Shown one piece after another: positions 46,624-55,803 of a stretch of 64,000 bases of DNA. The notes beneath the pieces are model-generated. The model was not told where the DNA came from and ran no database searches. It saw only the letters and a list, made by a program, of their open reading frames with translations. Source of the DNA: Pseudomonadota bacterium (GTDB lineage Bacteria; Pseudomonadota; Alphaproteobacteria; Rhizobiales; Rhizobiaceae); contig JAIUPA010000021.1 of NCBI GenBank assembly GCA_020161665.1, forward strand, positions 16,605-80,604. The letters run 5' to 3'. Each line of letters starts with the position of its first letter. Position 1 is the first letter of the stretch. The position numbers were made by a program, and so were the translations under genes.

Positions 46624-47943
46624 TCAGAGCGTCTTTTTGCGCACGGCTGCAATCAGCGTGCTTCCGAGATAATCCGAGGCGTCGCGCACGCCGGGAAGGG
46701 TATAGAAATACCCGCCGCCGATGGGCTTGATGTATTCCTCCAGCGGCTCGCCATCGAGCCTGCGCTGAACGGTGATGAAGCCCTTTTCAAGATCGCCCTG
46801 ATAACAGATGAACAGAAGACCCTGATCGAGCTGGCCGGACTTCGTAACGCCGTTCGAATAGTTGAACGGGCGGCGCAGAATGAGGTTTTCCGTCAGCTGA
46901 TCCTTGGCGGTGCGCGGCATGGCCAGACGAATATGGGAGTCGAGAGGCGTCAGCTTGCCTTCCGGATCATCGTCATAATGCGGGGCCGCGAACTCGCCGC
47001 CATTTCGCTGATCGAGGGGAGCCCCTTGCGTCTTGGTGCGACCAAAGATCAGTTCCTGTTCCTTCAGCGGCGTGCGGTCCCAACGTTCGACGAAATTGCG
47101 GATGATGCGGACCAGCTGATAGCTGCCGCCAAGCGCCCATTCCGGTTCGCCGCGTTCCGGCCCCACCCAGACGACCTTTTCCATCATCTCGTCATTCCCG
47201 GCATCGGGATTGGCCGTGCCATCGCGAAAGCCGAGGAAGTTGCGCGCACTTTCGGCCATCGCACCGGGCGGTGTAGCGATGACCGGCACATTGCCTTCCT
47301 GCTTCCATTTCAGGACGAGCTGGCGCGCGGTGTTCTTGATGATGTCGCGCAGGGCGTGAATGGTGGTGTCCTGCGTATTGGCGCAGATCTGCAGCGTCAG
47401 ATCGCCGTGGCAAAGGGAGGCGTCGAGCGCGTCGTTCTTGAACTTCTTCATGCGCGACAGGCGAAGCGGCTTTAAAGGCTTCAGCCAGTCGCGGTTTTCA
47501 AAGAGCGATGAACCGAGCGACACCGTCACCGTCAGCGCATCGGGGCGCACGACCGGCCCGACAATGCCGGAATCGGCAGGCGGCAGGCGCGGATCAAGTT
47601 CCGGTGGCGCGCCGCCTTGCGTCAGAAAGGCGATGCGGTCCGTCAGGGTCTTGAAGAGGGCTTCCAGTTCCTCCGGCGTTTCGGCCAGAACATCAAAGCT
47701 CGCCACCATGCCATTGGCCGGACGCGGCGTGGTGATGCCGGCCTGATGCCGTCCGTGGAACGGAACCTTGTCGTTGACCGAGGCGACATTGGCCACCGGC
47801 GCATCCGTCATGTGGTGAGCGGGCGGCGTTTCAGCATGCGCACTTGCAGCGGCAGCAAAGGGGCAACCAAAGGCCGCGAGCCCCAACCCTTTGAGCACGT
47901 TACGACGGTTTCCATCCAGCATGTTCGGTTTGATTGCTGACAT
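46624..47943 (-). CDS. efeB: Deferrochelatase/peroxidase EfeB (DyP type)
   Basis: Haem-containing DyP-type peroxidase of the Efe system, exported folded; it oxidises Fe2+ or handles haem iron. The 439-residue protein has a twin-arginine signal (RRNVLKGLGLAAFG) and the DyP motif NFLGFRDGTANPD (distal Asp), with HIRLAMPRTAK further on. Start ATG 47943 (MSAIKPNML) lies 4 bases after the efeO stop; the open frame is 65 codons longer but overlaps efeO. Third gene of the locus. Confidence 0.95.
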   Translation of the reverse strand: MSAIKPNMLDGNRRNVLKGLGLAAFGCPFAAAASAHAETPPAHHMTDAPVANVASVNDKVPFHGRHQAGITTPRPANGMVASFDVLAETPEELEALFKTLTDRIAFLTQGGAPPELDPRLPPADSGIVGPVVRPDALTVTVSLGSSLFENRDWLKPLKPLRLSRMKKFKNDALDASLCHGDLTLQICANTQDTTIHALRDIIKNTARQLVLKWKQEGNVPVIATPPGAMAESARNFLGFRDGTANPDAGNDEMMEKVVWVGPERGEPEWALGGSYQLVRIIRNFVERWDRTPLKEQELIFGRTKTQGAPLDQRNGGEFAAPHYDDDPEGKLTPLDSHIRLAMPRTAKDQLTENLILRRPFNYSNGVTKSGQLDQGLLFICYQGDLEKGFITVQRRLDGEPLEEYIKPIGGGYFYTLPGVRDASDYLGSTLIAAVRKKTL

Positions 47944-47947
47944 CGGC

Positions 47948-49126
47948 TTATTCCATTCCCAGAACTGACTTGATCGTTTCCATGCGTTTTGCGAGATCGG
48001 CAAAGCTTGCGGCCAGAGCATCGCGCGCATCTTTCGGCACATCGGCATAAGAACCGCTGCCCAGCGCATCGATTTTCGCCTGTGTGTCGGCAATCGCATC
48101 CTTGAGTGCCTTCGCCGTATCGGCGGAAGCTGCCTCAACGAGCGGCGTCATGAGCGTCACGCTCTTGGCAATGCCTTCGAGATTGGCGGCAAATTCCGGT
48201 GCCTCGATCTGGCTGTAGCGGTTTTCGCCATGCAGAACGGCTTCTTCGGACAGGCGCCGCGCCTGACGAAGCGCGCCATCCACCATATCCTCGGGTGCCA
48301 GCTTGATTTCCTTCAGGCGATCTTTCAGGGCCGTGACATCGGCCAGAAGCGCGTCGCCGACCGGGGCAAGCCCCTCCGTCGAGGCCTTGGCATAGAGGCC
48401 ATATTCAATGCGATGGAAGCCCACGAACGCCGGATCATCCTCACGCTTTTCAAGGTAATCAGCGAGGCCATCGATACGGTTTTCCAGATCGGCAATGCGG
48501 CCAATCACGCTTTCAATGCGCTTGTAGGGCAGTCGGGCCGCGCCATAGGCGGCGCGTGCCGTCGCCAGATCATTGGCCTTGAGCGCTTCAGAGAGCTTTG
48601 CCGTCTCCTTGACGAGAGCGGACGACTGCGTGGCGACAAAGACCCGGTATTCCGAGAGCGGGCCGATGAAAGCCTTGACCGGCGGTTTGGCACGTTCCGC
48701 CTCGGAAGAAGCTGAGGGCGTCACCACCAGTGTTCCGCGCGGATTGGAGAGAAGGCCGCAGGTGATTTCATAAGTACCGGGCTTCAGCTTGCCCGTCAGC
48801 GACGAGGAAAACCCCGGCGCGATGTTCTCGCGCTCTTCCACCACCATCACACCATCGAGAATTTCCCATTCCAGCGGACGGTTGGAGGCATTGTGGATTT
48901 CGAAGGTGACACGTCCGGCCGCAACGCTCAGGTCGTTCGGCTCGCAGCTTTTTTCACCCACCGTCACCTTGTAGACCACGCCCTTTTCCGGGCCTTTGGC
49001 CGTGATCGCCGCATAGTAGAAGAGCGCGCCACCAGCCACCGCCAGAACGGCGGCTCCGGCAACCGCAAGGGGCATCAGGCGGGACGGACGAGCCACGGGG
49101 GAAGGATCGCGTTCAGACGAAGACAT
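47948..49126 (-). CDS. efeO: EfeO iron-uptake protein with cupredoxin and M75 domains
   Basis: Extracytoplasmic partner of EfeU. The 392-residue protein has an N-terminal membrane anchor (PLAVAGAAVLAVAGGALFYYA), a cupredoxin-like domain (about 50-135) with a Cys pair (EKSCEPNDLSV, YEITCGLLSNPRG), and an M75 domain with FHRIEYGLYAK. It starts at ATG 49126, one base after the efeU stop; a longer frame overlaps efeU and is rejected. It is paired with a second, shorter EfeM in the same operon. Confidence 0.94.
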   Translation of the reverse strand: MSSSERDPSPVARPSRLMPLAVAGAAVLAVAGGALFYYAAITAKGPEKGVVYKVTVGEKSCEPNDLSVAAGRVTFEIHNASNRPLEWEILDGVMVVEERENIAPGFSSSLTGKLKPGTYEITCGLLSNPRGTLVVTPSASSEAERAKPPVKAFIGPLSEYRVFVATQSSALVKETAKLSEALKANDLATARAAYGAARLPYKRIESVIGRIADLENRIDGLADYLEKREDDPAFVGFHRIEYGLYAKASTEGLAPVGDALLADVTALKDRLKEIKLAPEDMVDGALRQARRLSEEAVLHGENRYSQIEAPEFAANLEGIAKSVTLMTPLVEAASADTAKALKDAIADTQAKIDALGSGSYADVPKDARDALAASFADLAKRMETIKSVLGME

Positions 49127-49127
49127 G

Positions 49128-49970
49128 TCATGATACCTTTGCAGCCCGCGGGGCTGGCGAAACCGCCGCCGCTTCAGGACGGAGGAAGAAGAACAGGGTG
49201 ATGGTGAGGAAGGCCACCCAGACGATGACTTCGCCCAATGTCGGCGCATCGTAGTAGCCGAAGATGCCAGAGAGGATTGTGCCCGGAAGGCTCGAAACCG
49301 GCAGAACGGCGCTCAGATCGAAGACGCGCTCCTGAAGGCTGTTCCACACGCCCGCTTCATGCAGATTGCGCAGGACGCTGGCCAGAAGGCCCGCCGCAAC
49401 GACGATGATGAAGACGCCCGTCCAGCGGAAGAAACGGCGCAGATTGATGTGAACACCGCCATAATAGATGGCAAAACCCAGAACGACCGCAACGGCGACG
49501 CCGCCCAGAGCGCCGAGCGGAGCCGCGGCACCGGGGCTTTGCTGAAAGATGGCCAGAAGAAAGAAGATCGATTCCAGCCCTTCACGCGCCACGGCGAAAA
49601 AGGCCATACCGATCAGCGCCCAGGTTGCGCCATCCCCCGCTTGCATGGCCTTGTCGATGGAGGTGTGCAGCTCCGACTTGATGGAGCGGGCGGCCCGACG
49701 CATCCAGAACACCATCGAGACAAGGACGATGACGGCGACGATCCCGACAACGGCCTCGAACATTTCCTGTGCTTTTTGCGGAAACTCGGCGCTCATCAGT
49801 TGCAGGATCGCCCCGGTAAAGAGCGAAAGCGCCACGGCCAGAAAGATGCCAACCCAGATGGACGGCAGCCAGGCCGAACGGCCCGTCTGGCGCAGATAGC
49901 TCGCGATAATGCCGGTCACGAGCGCGGCTTCAATGCCTTCTCGCAGCATGATCAGGAACGGTGCCAGCAC
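49128..49970 (-). CDS. efeU: Iron permease EfeU (FTR1 family)
   Basis: Inner-membrane iron channel. The 280-residue protein has about seven helices and the two FTR1 iron motifs, MLREGIEAAL near the N-terminus and AREGLESIFFLL near residue 135. GTG 49970 (VLAPFLIMLREG) is taken as start, because GGGAGG lies 6 bases before it; a TTG five codons earlier is possible. First gene of efeU-efeO-efeB-efeM. The complete EfeUOB set suggests uptake at low pH or low iron. Confidence 0.93.
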   Translation of the reverse strand: MLAPFLIMLREGIEAALVTGIIASYLRQTGRSAWLPSIWVGIFLAVALSLFTGAILQLMSAEFPQKAQEMFEAVVGIVAVIVLVSMVFWMRRAARSIKSELHTSIDKAMQAGDGATWALIGMAFFAVAREGLESIFFLLAIFQQSPGAAAPLGALGGVAVAVVLGFAIYYGGVHINLRRFFRWTGVFIIVVAAGLLASVLRNLHEAGVWNSLQERVFDLSAVLPVSSLPGTILSGIFGYYDAPTLGEVIVWVAFLTITLFFFLRPEAAAVSPAPRAAKVS

Positions 49971-50526
49971 GATAACCTCCCGCAAGCGGCTTTCAGTTTT
50001 AATACCTTCACATTTTCGTCAGGAAATACGCCGCTCGTTTTCACAAGGCAAGATTGCCCCGAAAGAAAATTGAGAAAAAAATGAAAGTTTTGGCTGGATT
50101 CGCGGTAAATGCGGCAATCTGCCCTATAAATCGCTCTCCGAGGCGATCCGGAAGCGCAGCGGGCGCGTGCGACAATAGCGCACATTCTGACTTTAGTTAT
50201 GCAACCAACGCAAAACAGATGCCTTTTGATAAGGCGCACCGAAACTCAGCAAAAATCGCCATTCGGACCATGAATCTTTGAAATTCCAGCTCAATTCCGA
50301 TGAAAATTACCGCAATCCTTGCGAGATGAATAGAATTTTTAATATATCAGCACCTTAGCGGCTTGATTTTGCCGAAGGCGAGAACAAGCCTCGATTTTGC
50401 GTGAATCGATTTAATCAATGCGTCCGGCGCATATCCGCCCAAGTCGCTTTCAAGACATGCAAAAATGCATTGCTGTGTTGCGCCCTGCATGCTTTGTCCC
50501 CTCAAAAATTCAGGTATAAATCAACC
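49971..50526. other. Intergenic region upstream of efeU
   Basis: About 556 AT-richer bases between efeU and the sRNA. It should contain the efe promoter. A single TGA-N9-TCA (50279-50293) fits the iron-rhodo-box spacing but lies 309 bases from efeU and could be chance. I see no gene or repeat. Confidence 0.4.
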
Positions 50527-50641
50527 CATCGCAACGGCGCACTCCTCCTCCCAGCGCCTGCGATCATAATCGGCAACACTCCTCCTCCCAGTTGTCCGAT
50601 ACAATCAAAGCCTGACGCACCTCCTCCCGCGTCAGGCTTTT
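50515..50641 (+). ncRNA. Alpha-r14-type small RNA with anti-Shine-Dalgarno loops
   Basis: A promoter minus 10 TATAAA (50515-50520) is followed by a compact RNA, predicted about 50527-50641. It folds into three hairpins: ATCGCA/TGCGAT with GGCGC/GCGCC (50528-50564), ATCGG/CCGAT with CAAC/GTTG (50569-50600), and a terminator AAAGCCTGACGC/GCGTCAGGCTTT (50607-50641). Each loop carries CTCCTCCC: at 50543, 50580 and 50620. This matches the description of the alpha-r14 family (NfeR1 type) of Rhizobiales, whose CCUCCUCCC loops bind ribosome sites of transport mRNAs. Structure is seen; identity is by recognition; targets are unknown. Confidence 0.8.
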
Positions 50642-50685
50642 ATCTTTTCTGGCTCCTGAAAATTCAGATCGACGGCGCGCTTCGC

Positions 50686-52188
50686 TCAGTTTCCGACGGG
50701 AACAGCGATGGCCCTGAGAAGTGCCGTCAGCACCTTGCGCGGTCCGGACGGCAAACGCGCCATGGCGCCGCTTTCCAGAAGCGGAGCCGTATCACTTTGC
50801 GGCACGAGGCGCAGAAGACGAAGAGCGACGAGATAGATCAACGCCCCGGCGGTAACGCCTGCCAGAATCCCCGACCATCCGCCAAGCCCCTTCATGACCA
50901 GCCAGGCGGCCAGACCGCAGGATGCCGCCGCCAGAACGGTTTTCACCAAGGCGCGATAGGGTGCGGATGGGCCGCCACTGCGGATAATCGCCAGAAAAAG
51001 CATGTTGAGCGACAGAAGCTCGACCAGAACGCGGGTCACAGCCGCCCCTTCCACGCCGCCGATCAGGATCGAGGCGACAAACAGCACCAGCGTCGCGGCC
51101 GACACCACGATCATGATGCGCAGAAGATTGCCGCTCTTGCCGGTGGCCGCGAGATAAGCCCAAGGAACGACGACGACGCCGGAAAAGCCCGCCGCGACGA
51201 GCAACAGAAACGCGGCCAGGCTGGCGGGCGCGAAATCCGCCCCGAAGACCAGCGGCACAAGCTGGGGAGCAATGGCCGCGCCGCCAAAGCCGACCGGGAA
51301 GACGACGAGCGCCATGATGCGCACCGCTTTGCGATAAAGCGCATCCCGCGCCTGTGGCGATTGATCGGGTGCAGCAAAGCCGACGATCAATGGGGACGAC
51401 AATTGAATGGCAAACTGGCCGACGAGGCTCGCGAAAACCCCGGCCACGGCAAAGTAACCCATATCGGCGGGCGTCAGCATGATCCCGAGCAGCACCAGCT
51501 CAACGCGGGTCATAATCACCACGTCGATAATGTCGCTCAACCAGATGTGGCGCGCGTAGCGGCGAATATCGGGGGTTAGAAGCGACGGATCGGGCTTGTG
51601 TGCGCGCGACAGGTAGGTCGGCAGTTTCAGAACCTGCGGCAGGTAGCGCATGGCGATGGCGGCGACGGCCCCGGCAATGCCGAAGAACATGGCACCGGCC
51701 ATCAGCAACGGAATTTGCAGGAGGCTTCCGGTGGCGGTGGCGAGCGAGGCCTCGGCGAAACGTCCGCGTCCGCGCGCTGCGGCGGTGGTGAAGGCATAGA
51801 GCGCGTAAAGCACAAAGAGCAGTGTTGCCGACACCCAATAGGCGGCCTTGTCCAACCCTTCCGTGCTCGCAACCCAGACGGCATAAGCCAGCACGGCGCT
51901 GGCCGAAAGCGCGACAGCCCGGATAAAGCGCGCGAAGGCGGTGCGGGCCAGCGCCTTCCAGCCATCCTCATCGTCGCCAAAGCCGCCCAGCGAGCGCAAC
52001 ATGGTCTGCGGCATGCCGTGATCGGACAGGGCCGAAAGCGAGGTCGCCAGCCAGATGGCAAAGGCGGACAGCCCGCTTCCTTCCGGGCCGAGCAGCCGCG
52101 CCACAATGAAGCTGACGCCAAAGCCTGCCGCCAGCGAAACGCCGGTCGCCGCCAGATTGAGGAGGGAAGATTTCAGCACTGTGCTCAT
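50686..52188 (-). CDS. Polysaccharide flippase-like membrane protein (Wzx/MOP type)
   Basis: A 500-residue protein with about 12-14 hydrophobic helices, resembling oligosaccharide flippases of the polysaccharide biosynthesis (MOP/Wzx) group. It starts MSTVLKSSLLNLAATGVSLAAGFGVSFIVARLLGPEGSG, whose opening segment with ARLLGPEGSG is typical. It probably moves a lipid-linked sugar across the inner membrane. It diverges from a TupA-like ATP-grasp gene (112 bases apart), suggesting one surface-polysaccharide task. No glycosyltransferases are nearby. Confidence 0.85.
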   Translation of the reverse strand: MSTVLKSSLLNLAATGVSLAAGFGVSFIVARLLGPEGSGLSAFAIWLATSLSALSDHGMPQTMLRSLGGFGDDEDGWKALARTAFARFIRAVALSASAVLAYAVWVASTEGLDKAAYWVSATLLFVLYALYAFTTAAARGRGRFAEASLATATGSLLQIPLLMAGAMFFGIAGAVAAIAMRYLPQVLKLPTYLSRAHKPDPSLLTPDIRRYARHIWLSDIIDVVIMTRVELVLLGIMLTPADMGYFAVAGVFASLVGQFAIQLSSPLIVGFAAPDQSPQARDALYRKAVRIMALVVFPVGFGGAAIAPQLVPLVFGADFAPASLAAFLLLVAAGFSGVVVVPWAYLAATGKSGNLLRIMIVVSAATLVLFVASILIGGVEGAAVTRVLVELLSLNMLFLAIIRSGGPSAPYRALVKTVLAAASCGLAAWLVMKGLGGWSGILAGVTAGALIYLVALRLLRLVPQSDTAPLLESGAMARLPSGPRKVLTALLRAIAVPVGN

Positions 52189-52300
52189 CGGCGCGAAGTT
52201 TAGGGGAAAGAAGGTAACGTCGAATTAAAGAAACTGACCCAGTTTGGGGCGATCCATTCAAGCGATGCGTGCAGATTTCGTGAACAGGGAGACCGCCCCG

Positions 52301-53230
52301 ATGCGTGACGAACCGATCCGGCAGGAAAGCTTCCTGATCCCCGGCTATCAGGACCACACCCTTCGCGAGAAGTTCCATCACCTGATCTGGCGGATCATCA
52401 AGCCGTTCTCCGACCGGCCTTATCTGAAGATGAAGTACCGGGTGATCCGCGGGCTCTGGCCGGATCTCGACAATCCCAAGACCTTTGGCGAGAAGGTTCA
52501 GTATCGCAAGCTTTACGACCGCAACCCGCTTTATGCGACGCTGGTCGACAAGGCCGACGCCAAAGCATGGATCGATGAACGCCTCGGTGCGCCCTATGCC
52601 GTTCCGGCTTACTGGATCGGCACCGACCTTTCGACGGTCGACTGGTCAAAGGTGGAACTGCCCGCCGTCGTCAAGCCGACGCACGCCAGCGCGCAGGGTC
52701 GCTTTCTCTACAATCAGGCTGACATTGATGCGCTGATCGCCGAGAACCCCGTTCCCGGCTGGCTGAAGCTTGATCACGCTCATTATAACCGCGAGTGGGC
52801 CTATTCCATGGTGCGGCCGCAGGTGGTCATCGAAAAGATGCTGAGCGTCAATGGTGGTGTGCCGTGGGATTATCGCTTCTTCACCTTTAATGGCCGCGTC
52901 TTCTGCATCCAGATGGACATGCGCATCGATGGCAAGGGCTATTCCTGCTTCTATACGCGCGACTGGCAGAAGATGGGTTTTTATGATGCCGATTATCTGC
53001 CGCTTTATCCGGGTGATGTTCCCCGCCCCGCCCGCTATGAGGAAATGCTGTCGATTGCAGAACGACTGGGCGAAGGCATCGACTTCGTGCGCGTCGATCT
53101 CTACGCCAGCGACGACTGGGTGCATGTGGGCGAACTGACGCTCTACCCCGGCGGCGGCTTCGAAAATTATCAGCCCGCAGAGTATGACCGGATTCTAGGG
53201 GAGCAGTGGGTTTTAAAGCCGAAAGCCTAA
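52301..53230 (+). CDS. TupA-like ATP-grasp protein
   Basis: A 309-residue protein of the TupA-like ATP-grasp family, first known from teichuronopeptide synthesis; Gram-negative relatives lie in polysaccharide loci and may attach amino acids. Seen: GLWPDLDNPKTFGEKVQYRKL, LVDKADAKAWI, VVKPTHASAQGRF (nucleotide-binding lysine) and DFVRVDLYASDDWVHVGELTLYPGGGF (metal residues). Start ATG 52301 with GGGAGA 8 bases upstream. It diverges from the flippase. Confidence 0.85.
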   Translation: MRDEPIRQESFLIPGYQDHTLREKFHHLIWRIIKPFSDRPYLKMKYRVIRGLWPDLDNPKTFGEKVQYRKLYDRNPLYATLVDKADAKAWIDERLGAPYAVPAYWIGTDLSTVDWSKVELPAVVKPTHASAQGRFLYNQADIDALIAENPVPGWLKLDHAHYNREWAYSMVRPQVVIEKMLSVNGGVPWDYRFFTFNGRVFCIQMDMRIDGKGYSCFYTRDWQKMGFYDADYLPLYPGDVPRPARYEEMLSIAERLGEGIDFVRVDLYASDDWVHVGELTLYPGGGFENYQPAEYDRILGEQWVLKPKA

Positions 53231-53464
53231 GCGCGGCTGGCACGCCATTCCATCGTTGAGACCACCGGCCAAAGGCACGCGCGGATTCTCGCAGATTATA
53301 TCTTGCATCTTTTACTCAAGTTATTTATCGAAGCTCTGGAGAGCCACATGCGACGAAATATTTGATCGCTCGCGCCCCTGTGTGGCTCTATAGGTCTTTC
53401 CGGGACATGCCGTTGCCATTAAGGGAAACGGGATGGCCATCCGGGCCGTATGAGAGTTGTTGCG

Positions 53465-54385
53465 ATGTTGAAGGCACGCCCGATCCAAACCCTGTTGAGC
53501 GCCGGCCTTGTTGCCGCTGCTTCAGTGCTGGCCGTTCCGGCTCTGGCCCAGACCAGCCCTGCCTCTGCCACCGTCGAGACATCGCCTGCCACAGCGCCCG
53601 CGCCGATTGCCGTTTCGCCTGCCCCCATTCAGGCCACCGGACCAGCGGACGCCCCGCGCACCGACCTGCCGCATGACCTTTCGCCGGTTGGCATGTTCAT
53701 GGCCGCCGACTGGGTGGTCAAAGGTGTGATGATCGCGCTGGCGCTCGCCTCCGTCGCAACCTGGACCGTATGGCTGGCCAAGACACTGGAACTCATTGCC
53801 GCGCGGCGCAATGCGCTTTCCGTCATTCGCGCCATTCGCCACGCACGCACTCTTTCCGATGCGCTGGACGCGATTGGCAAGCGGCGTGGCCCGGCCGCCT
53901 TCATGCTGCGCGCTGCCGCCGAGGAAGTCCGACTTTCCGAAGGTGCGCTCGACCACGCGACCGGCGATGGCCTGAAGGAGCGCGTTTTTTCCGTTCTGCG
54001 CCGGATCGAGGCCCATGGCGGACGCCGCATGATGCGCGGCACCGGCATTCTGGCCACCACCGGCTCCATCGCCCCCTTTGTCGGCCTGTTCGGCACGGTC
54101 TGGGGCATTATGAATGCCTTTATCGGGATTTCAGAAGCGCATACGACCAATCTTGCCGTCGTGGCACCGGGCATTGCCGAAGCGCTTCTCGCCACCGCCA
54201 TCGGCCTTGTCGCCGCCATTCCGGCCGTGGTGATCTACAATATCTTCTCGCGCTCGATTGCCGCCTATCGCCTGCTTCTGGCTGACGCTGCCGCAGGCAC
54301 CGAACGGCTGGTGAGCCGCGATCTCGACTACCGCAAGGTGCCCGGCGCTGCGGCCAAGGGCCAAGTTTCGCTGGCGGCGGAGTGA
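53465..54385 (+). CDS. exbB: TonB-system energiser ExbB
   Basis: Proton-channel subunit that powers TonB-dependent import. The 306-residue protein has an N-terminal signal-like segment and an Ala/Pro-rich stretch absent from E. coli ExbB, then three helices (WVVKGVMIALALASVATWTVWL; FVGLFGTVWGIMNAFIGI; LATAIGLVAAIPAVVIYN), the latter two carrying the MotA/TolQ signature. Extended ExbB proteins are usual in this group. ATG 53465 (GAGAG 8 bases before) is preferred to 53450. First of exbB-exbD-tonB; no receptor is in the window. Confidence 0.92.
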   Translation: MLKARPIQTLLSAGLVAAASVLAVPALAQTSPASATVETSPATAPAPIAVSPAPIQATGPADAPRTDLPHDLSPVGMFMAADWVVKGVMIALALASVATWTVWLAKTLELIAARRNALSVIRAIRHARTLSDALDAIGKRRGPAAFMLRAAAEEVRLSEGALDHATGDGLKERVFSVLRRIEAHGGRRMMRGTGILATTGSIAPFVGLFGTVWGIMNAFIGISEAHTTNLAVVAPGIAEALLATAIGLVAAIPAVVIYNIFSRSIAAYRLLLADAAAGTERLVSRDLDYRKVPGAAAKGQVSLAAE

Positions 54386-54391
54386 GCGGTC

Positions 54392-54838
54392 ATGGCCGGG
54401 GGTATTCGCGAACAACTCGATGACGATGACATGGCCGAAAGCCATGACATCAACGTCACGCCGTTTATCGACGTGATGCTCGTGCTCCTCATCATCTTCA
54501 TGGTCGCAGCCCCCCTTGCAACGGTCGATGTGAATGTTGACCTGCCCGCCTCGACGGCCCAGCCTGTCCAGCGCCCGGCGGAACCGCTTTACCTGACGCT
54601 GCAAGAGGATTTGACCATCCATCTCGGCAATGAGCCGGTGGCGCGCGAAGCGCTGGGAACCGCCATTGATCAGGTGACGAATGGCGACAAGGAACGGCGG
54701 ATTTTCCTGCGTGCCGATAAGACCGTCGATTACGGGCAGTTCATGACGGTCATGAACCTGCTACGGGATGCGGGCTATCTGAAGATTGCTCTGGTCGGCC
54801 TTGAGTCCGTGCCGCAACAGCCGGAGGTCAAGCCATGA
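54392..54838 (+). CDS. exbD: TonB-system protein ExbD
   Basis: Partner of ExbB in proton-driven energising. The 148-residue protein has one helix with the essential Asp, DINVTPFIDVMLVLLIIFMV, and a periplasmic domain ending with RADKTVDYGQFMTVMNLLRDAGY. It lies 6 bases after exbB and overlaps tonB by 4 bases (ATGA). Confidence 0.95.
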   Translation: MAGGIREQLDDDDMAESHDINVTPFIDVMLVLLIIFMVAAPLATVDVNVDLPASTAQPVQRPAEPLYLTLQEDLTIHLGNEPVAREALGTAIDQVTNGDKERRIFLRADKTVDYGQFMTVMNLLRDAGYLKIALVGLESVPQQPEVKP

Positions 54839-55743
54839 CCTGCCCGGAAATGTTCGACATCAGCCCGTCGCGTTGGCGCGACAAGATCCTGTGGGGCTCA
54901 GCGGCAGCGATCGTCTTCTTCGCCCATGTGGCAAGCGCCACGTGGATTGCCACGCATCAGGCGGAACCCGTGATCGAGGATGGCCCACCACCCGCCATCA
55001 TGATCGAGATGGCGGCGCTGCCCGAGGCCATTAATACGCAGGAACAGCAGCTTTCGGAAGACATGACCAATGCGCCCGACGTGGCCGCCAGTCAGCCGCA
55101 GCCGGAGCCGCCGCCACAGATGGTGACGCAGACCATCCCGACGCCTGAGCCACCTCAGCCCACGCCCCTGTCGGAGCCGGTGGTTGAGCAGGAGGTCGCC
55201 AAACTCGTCGAGAAGGCCGAGGTTCCGCTTCCGCCTTCGCGGCCCGTGATGGAAAAGCCCAAGCCGAAGGACCTGCCGAAACCGAAGAAGGTTGAGGTAC
55301 GCAAGGAGCCGCCTAAGGAGCGCAAGCCCGAGCCGGTGGAGCCGCCGAAGAAGATCGAGACCAAGGCGGCGCCGTCCGCGCCCTCGAAGGCCGCCATGAT
55401 GGCCGCCGCCCAGGTGGACAAGGGACAGCGCAATGCCGCTTCGCAGACGGGCGGCAGCGGTTCGTCGGGCATTTCTCCGGCCCGCTGGCAATCGAAGCTT
55501 CAGGCCCATCTCGAACGCCGCAAGAAGCGGCTTTCGCGCAATGATGGCCAATCGGGCACCGTGACGGTGCGGTTTAGCATCGATACCGGAGGCAATGTGC
55601 TGTCGGCGTCCGTCGCGGCATCCTCCGGCAATCCGTCGCTCGATAGCGCCGTAGTGGCCATGGTGCGCTCCGCCTCGCCGGTCCCGGCCCCGCCGCCGGA
55701 TGCCGGACGCACGGTTACGGTTCCCATCCGTTTCGACCGTTAA
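54835..55743 (+). CDS. tonB: TonB energy-transducing protein
   Basis: Spans the periplasm and opens outer-membrane receptors for iron chelates and similar substrates. The 302-residue protein has an N-terminal anchor helix (AAAIVFFAHVASATWIA), a long Pro/Glu/Lys-rich spacer (about 60-190) and the C-terminal TonB domain SGTVTVRFSIDTGGNVLSAS...TVTVPIRFDR. Its ATG lies in the exbD stop (ATGA), so the two are translationally coupled. Last gene of the operon. Confidence 0.94.
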   Translation: MTCPEMFDISPSRWRDKILWGSAAAIVFFAHVASATWIATHQAEPVIEDGPPPAIMIEMAALPEAINTQEQQLSEDMTNAPDVAASQPQPEPPPQMVTQTIPTPEPPQPTPLSEPVVEQEVAKLVEKAEVPLPPSRPVMEKPKPKDLPKPKKVEVRKEPPKERKPEPVEPPKKIETKAAPSAPSKAAMMAAAQVDKGQRNAASQTGGSGSSGISPARWQSKLQAHLERRKKRLSRNDGQSGTVTVRFSIDTGGNVLSASVAASSGNPSLDSAVVAMVRSASPVPAPPPDAGRTVTVPIRFDR

Positions 55744-55803
55744 GCGGTTTTCACGACTAACCATTTGTGTTCTATGGAACGGCTTGAATGGAAAGGCCGT
55801 GCC

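Noticed and set aside
50279..50293. TGA-N9-TCA, the iron-rhodo-box pattern, upstream of efeU
   Set aside because: Only six fixed bases and 309 bases from the start; chance occurrence in a gap of this size is quite likely, and no second site or promoter supports it.
50401..51579. Plus-strand open frame of 392 codons
   Set aside because: It runs through the sRNA and its terminator and then opposite the flippase gene; composition is that of a shadow frame.
53231..53464. Iron-responsive site before exbB
   Set aside because: I looked for TGA-N9-TCA and for an Irr-type TTTAGAA repeat and found neither.
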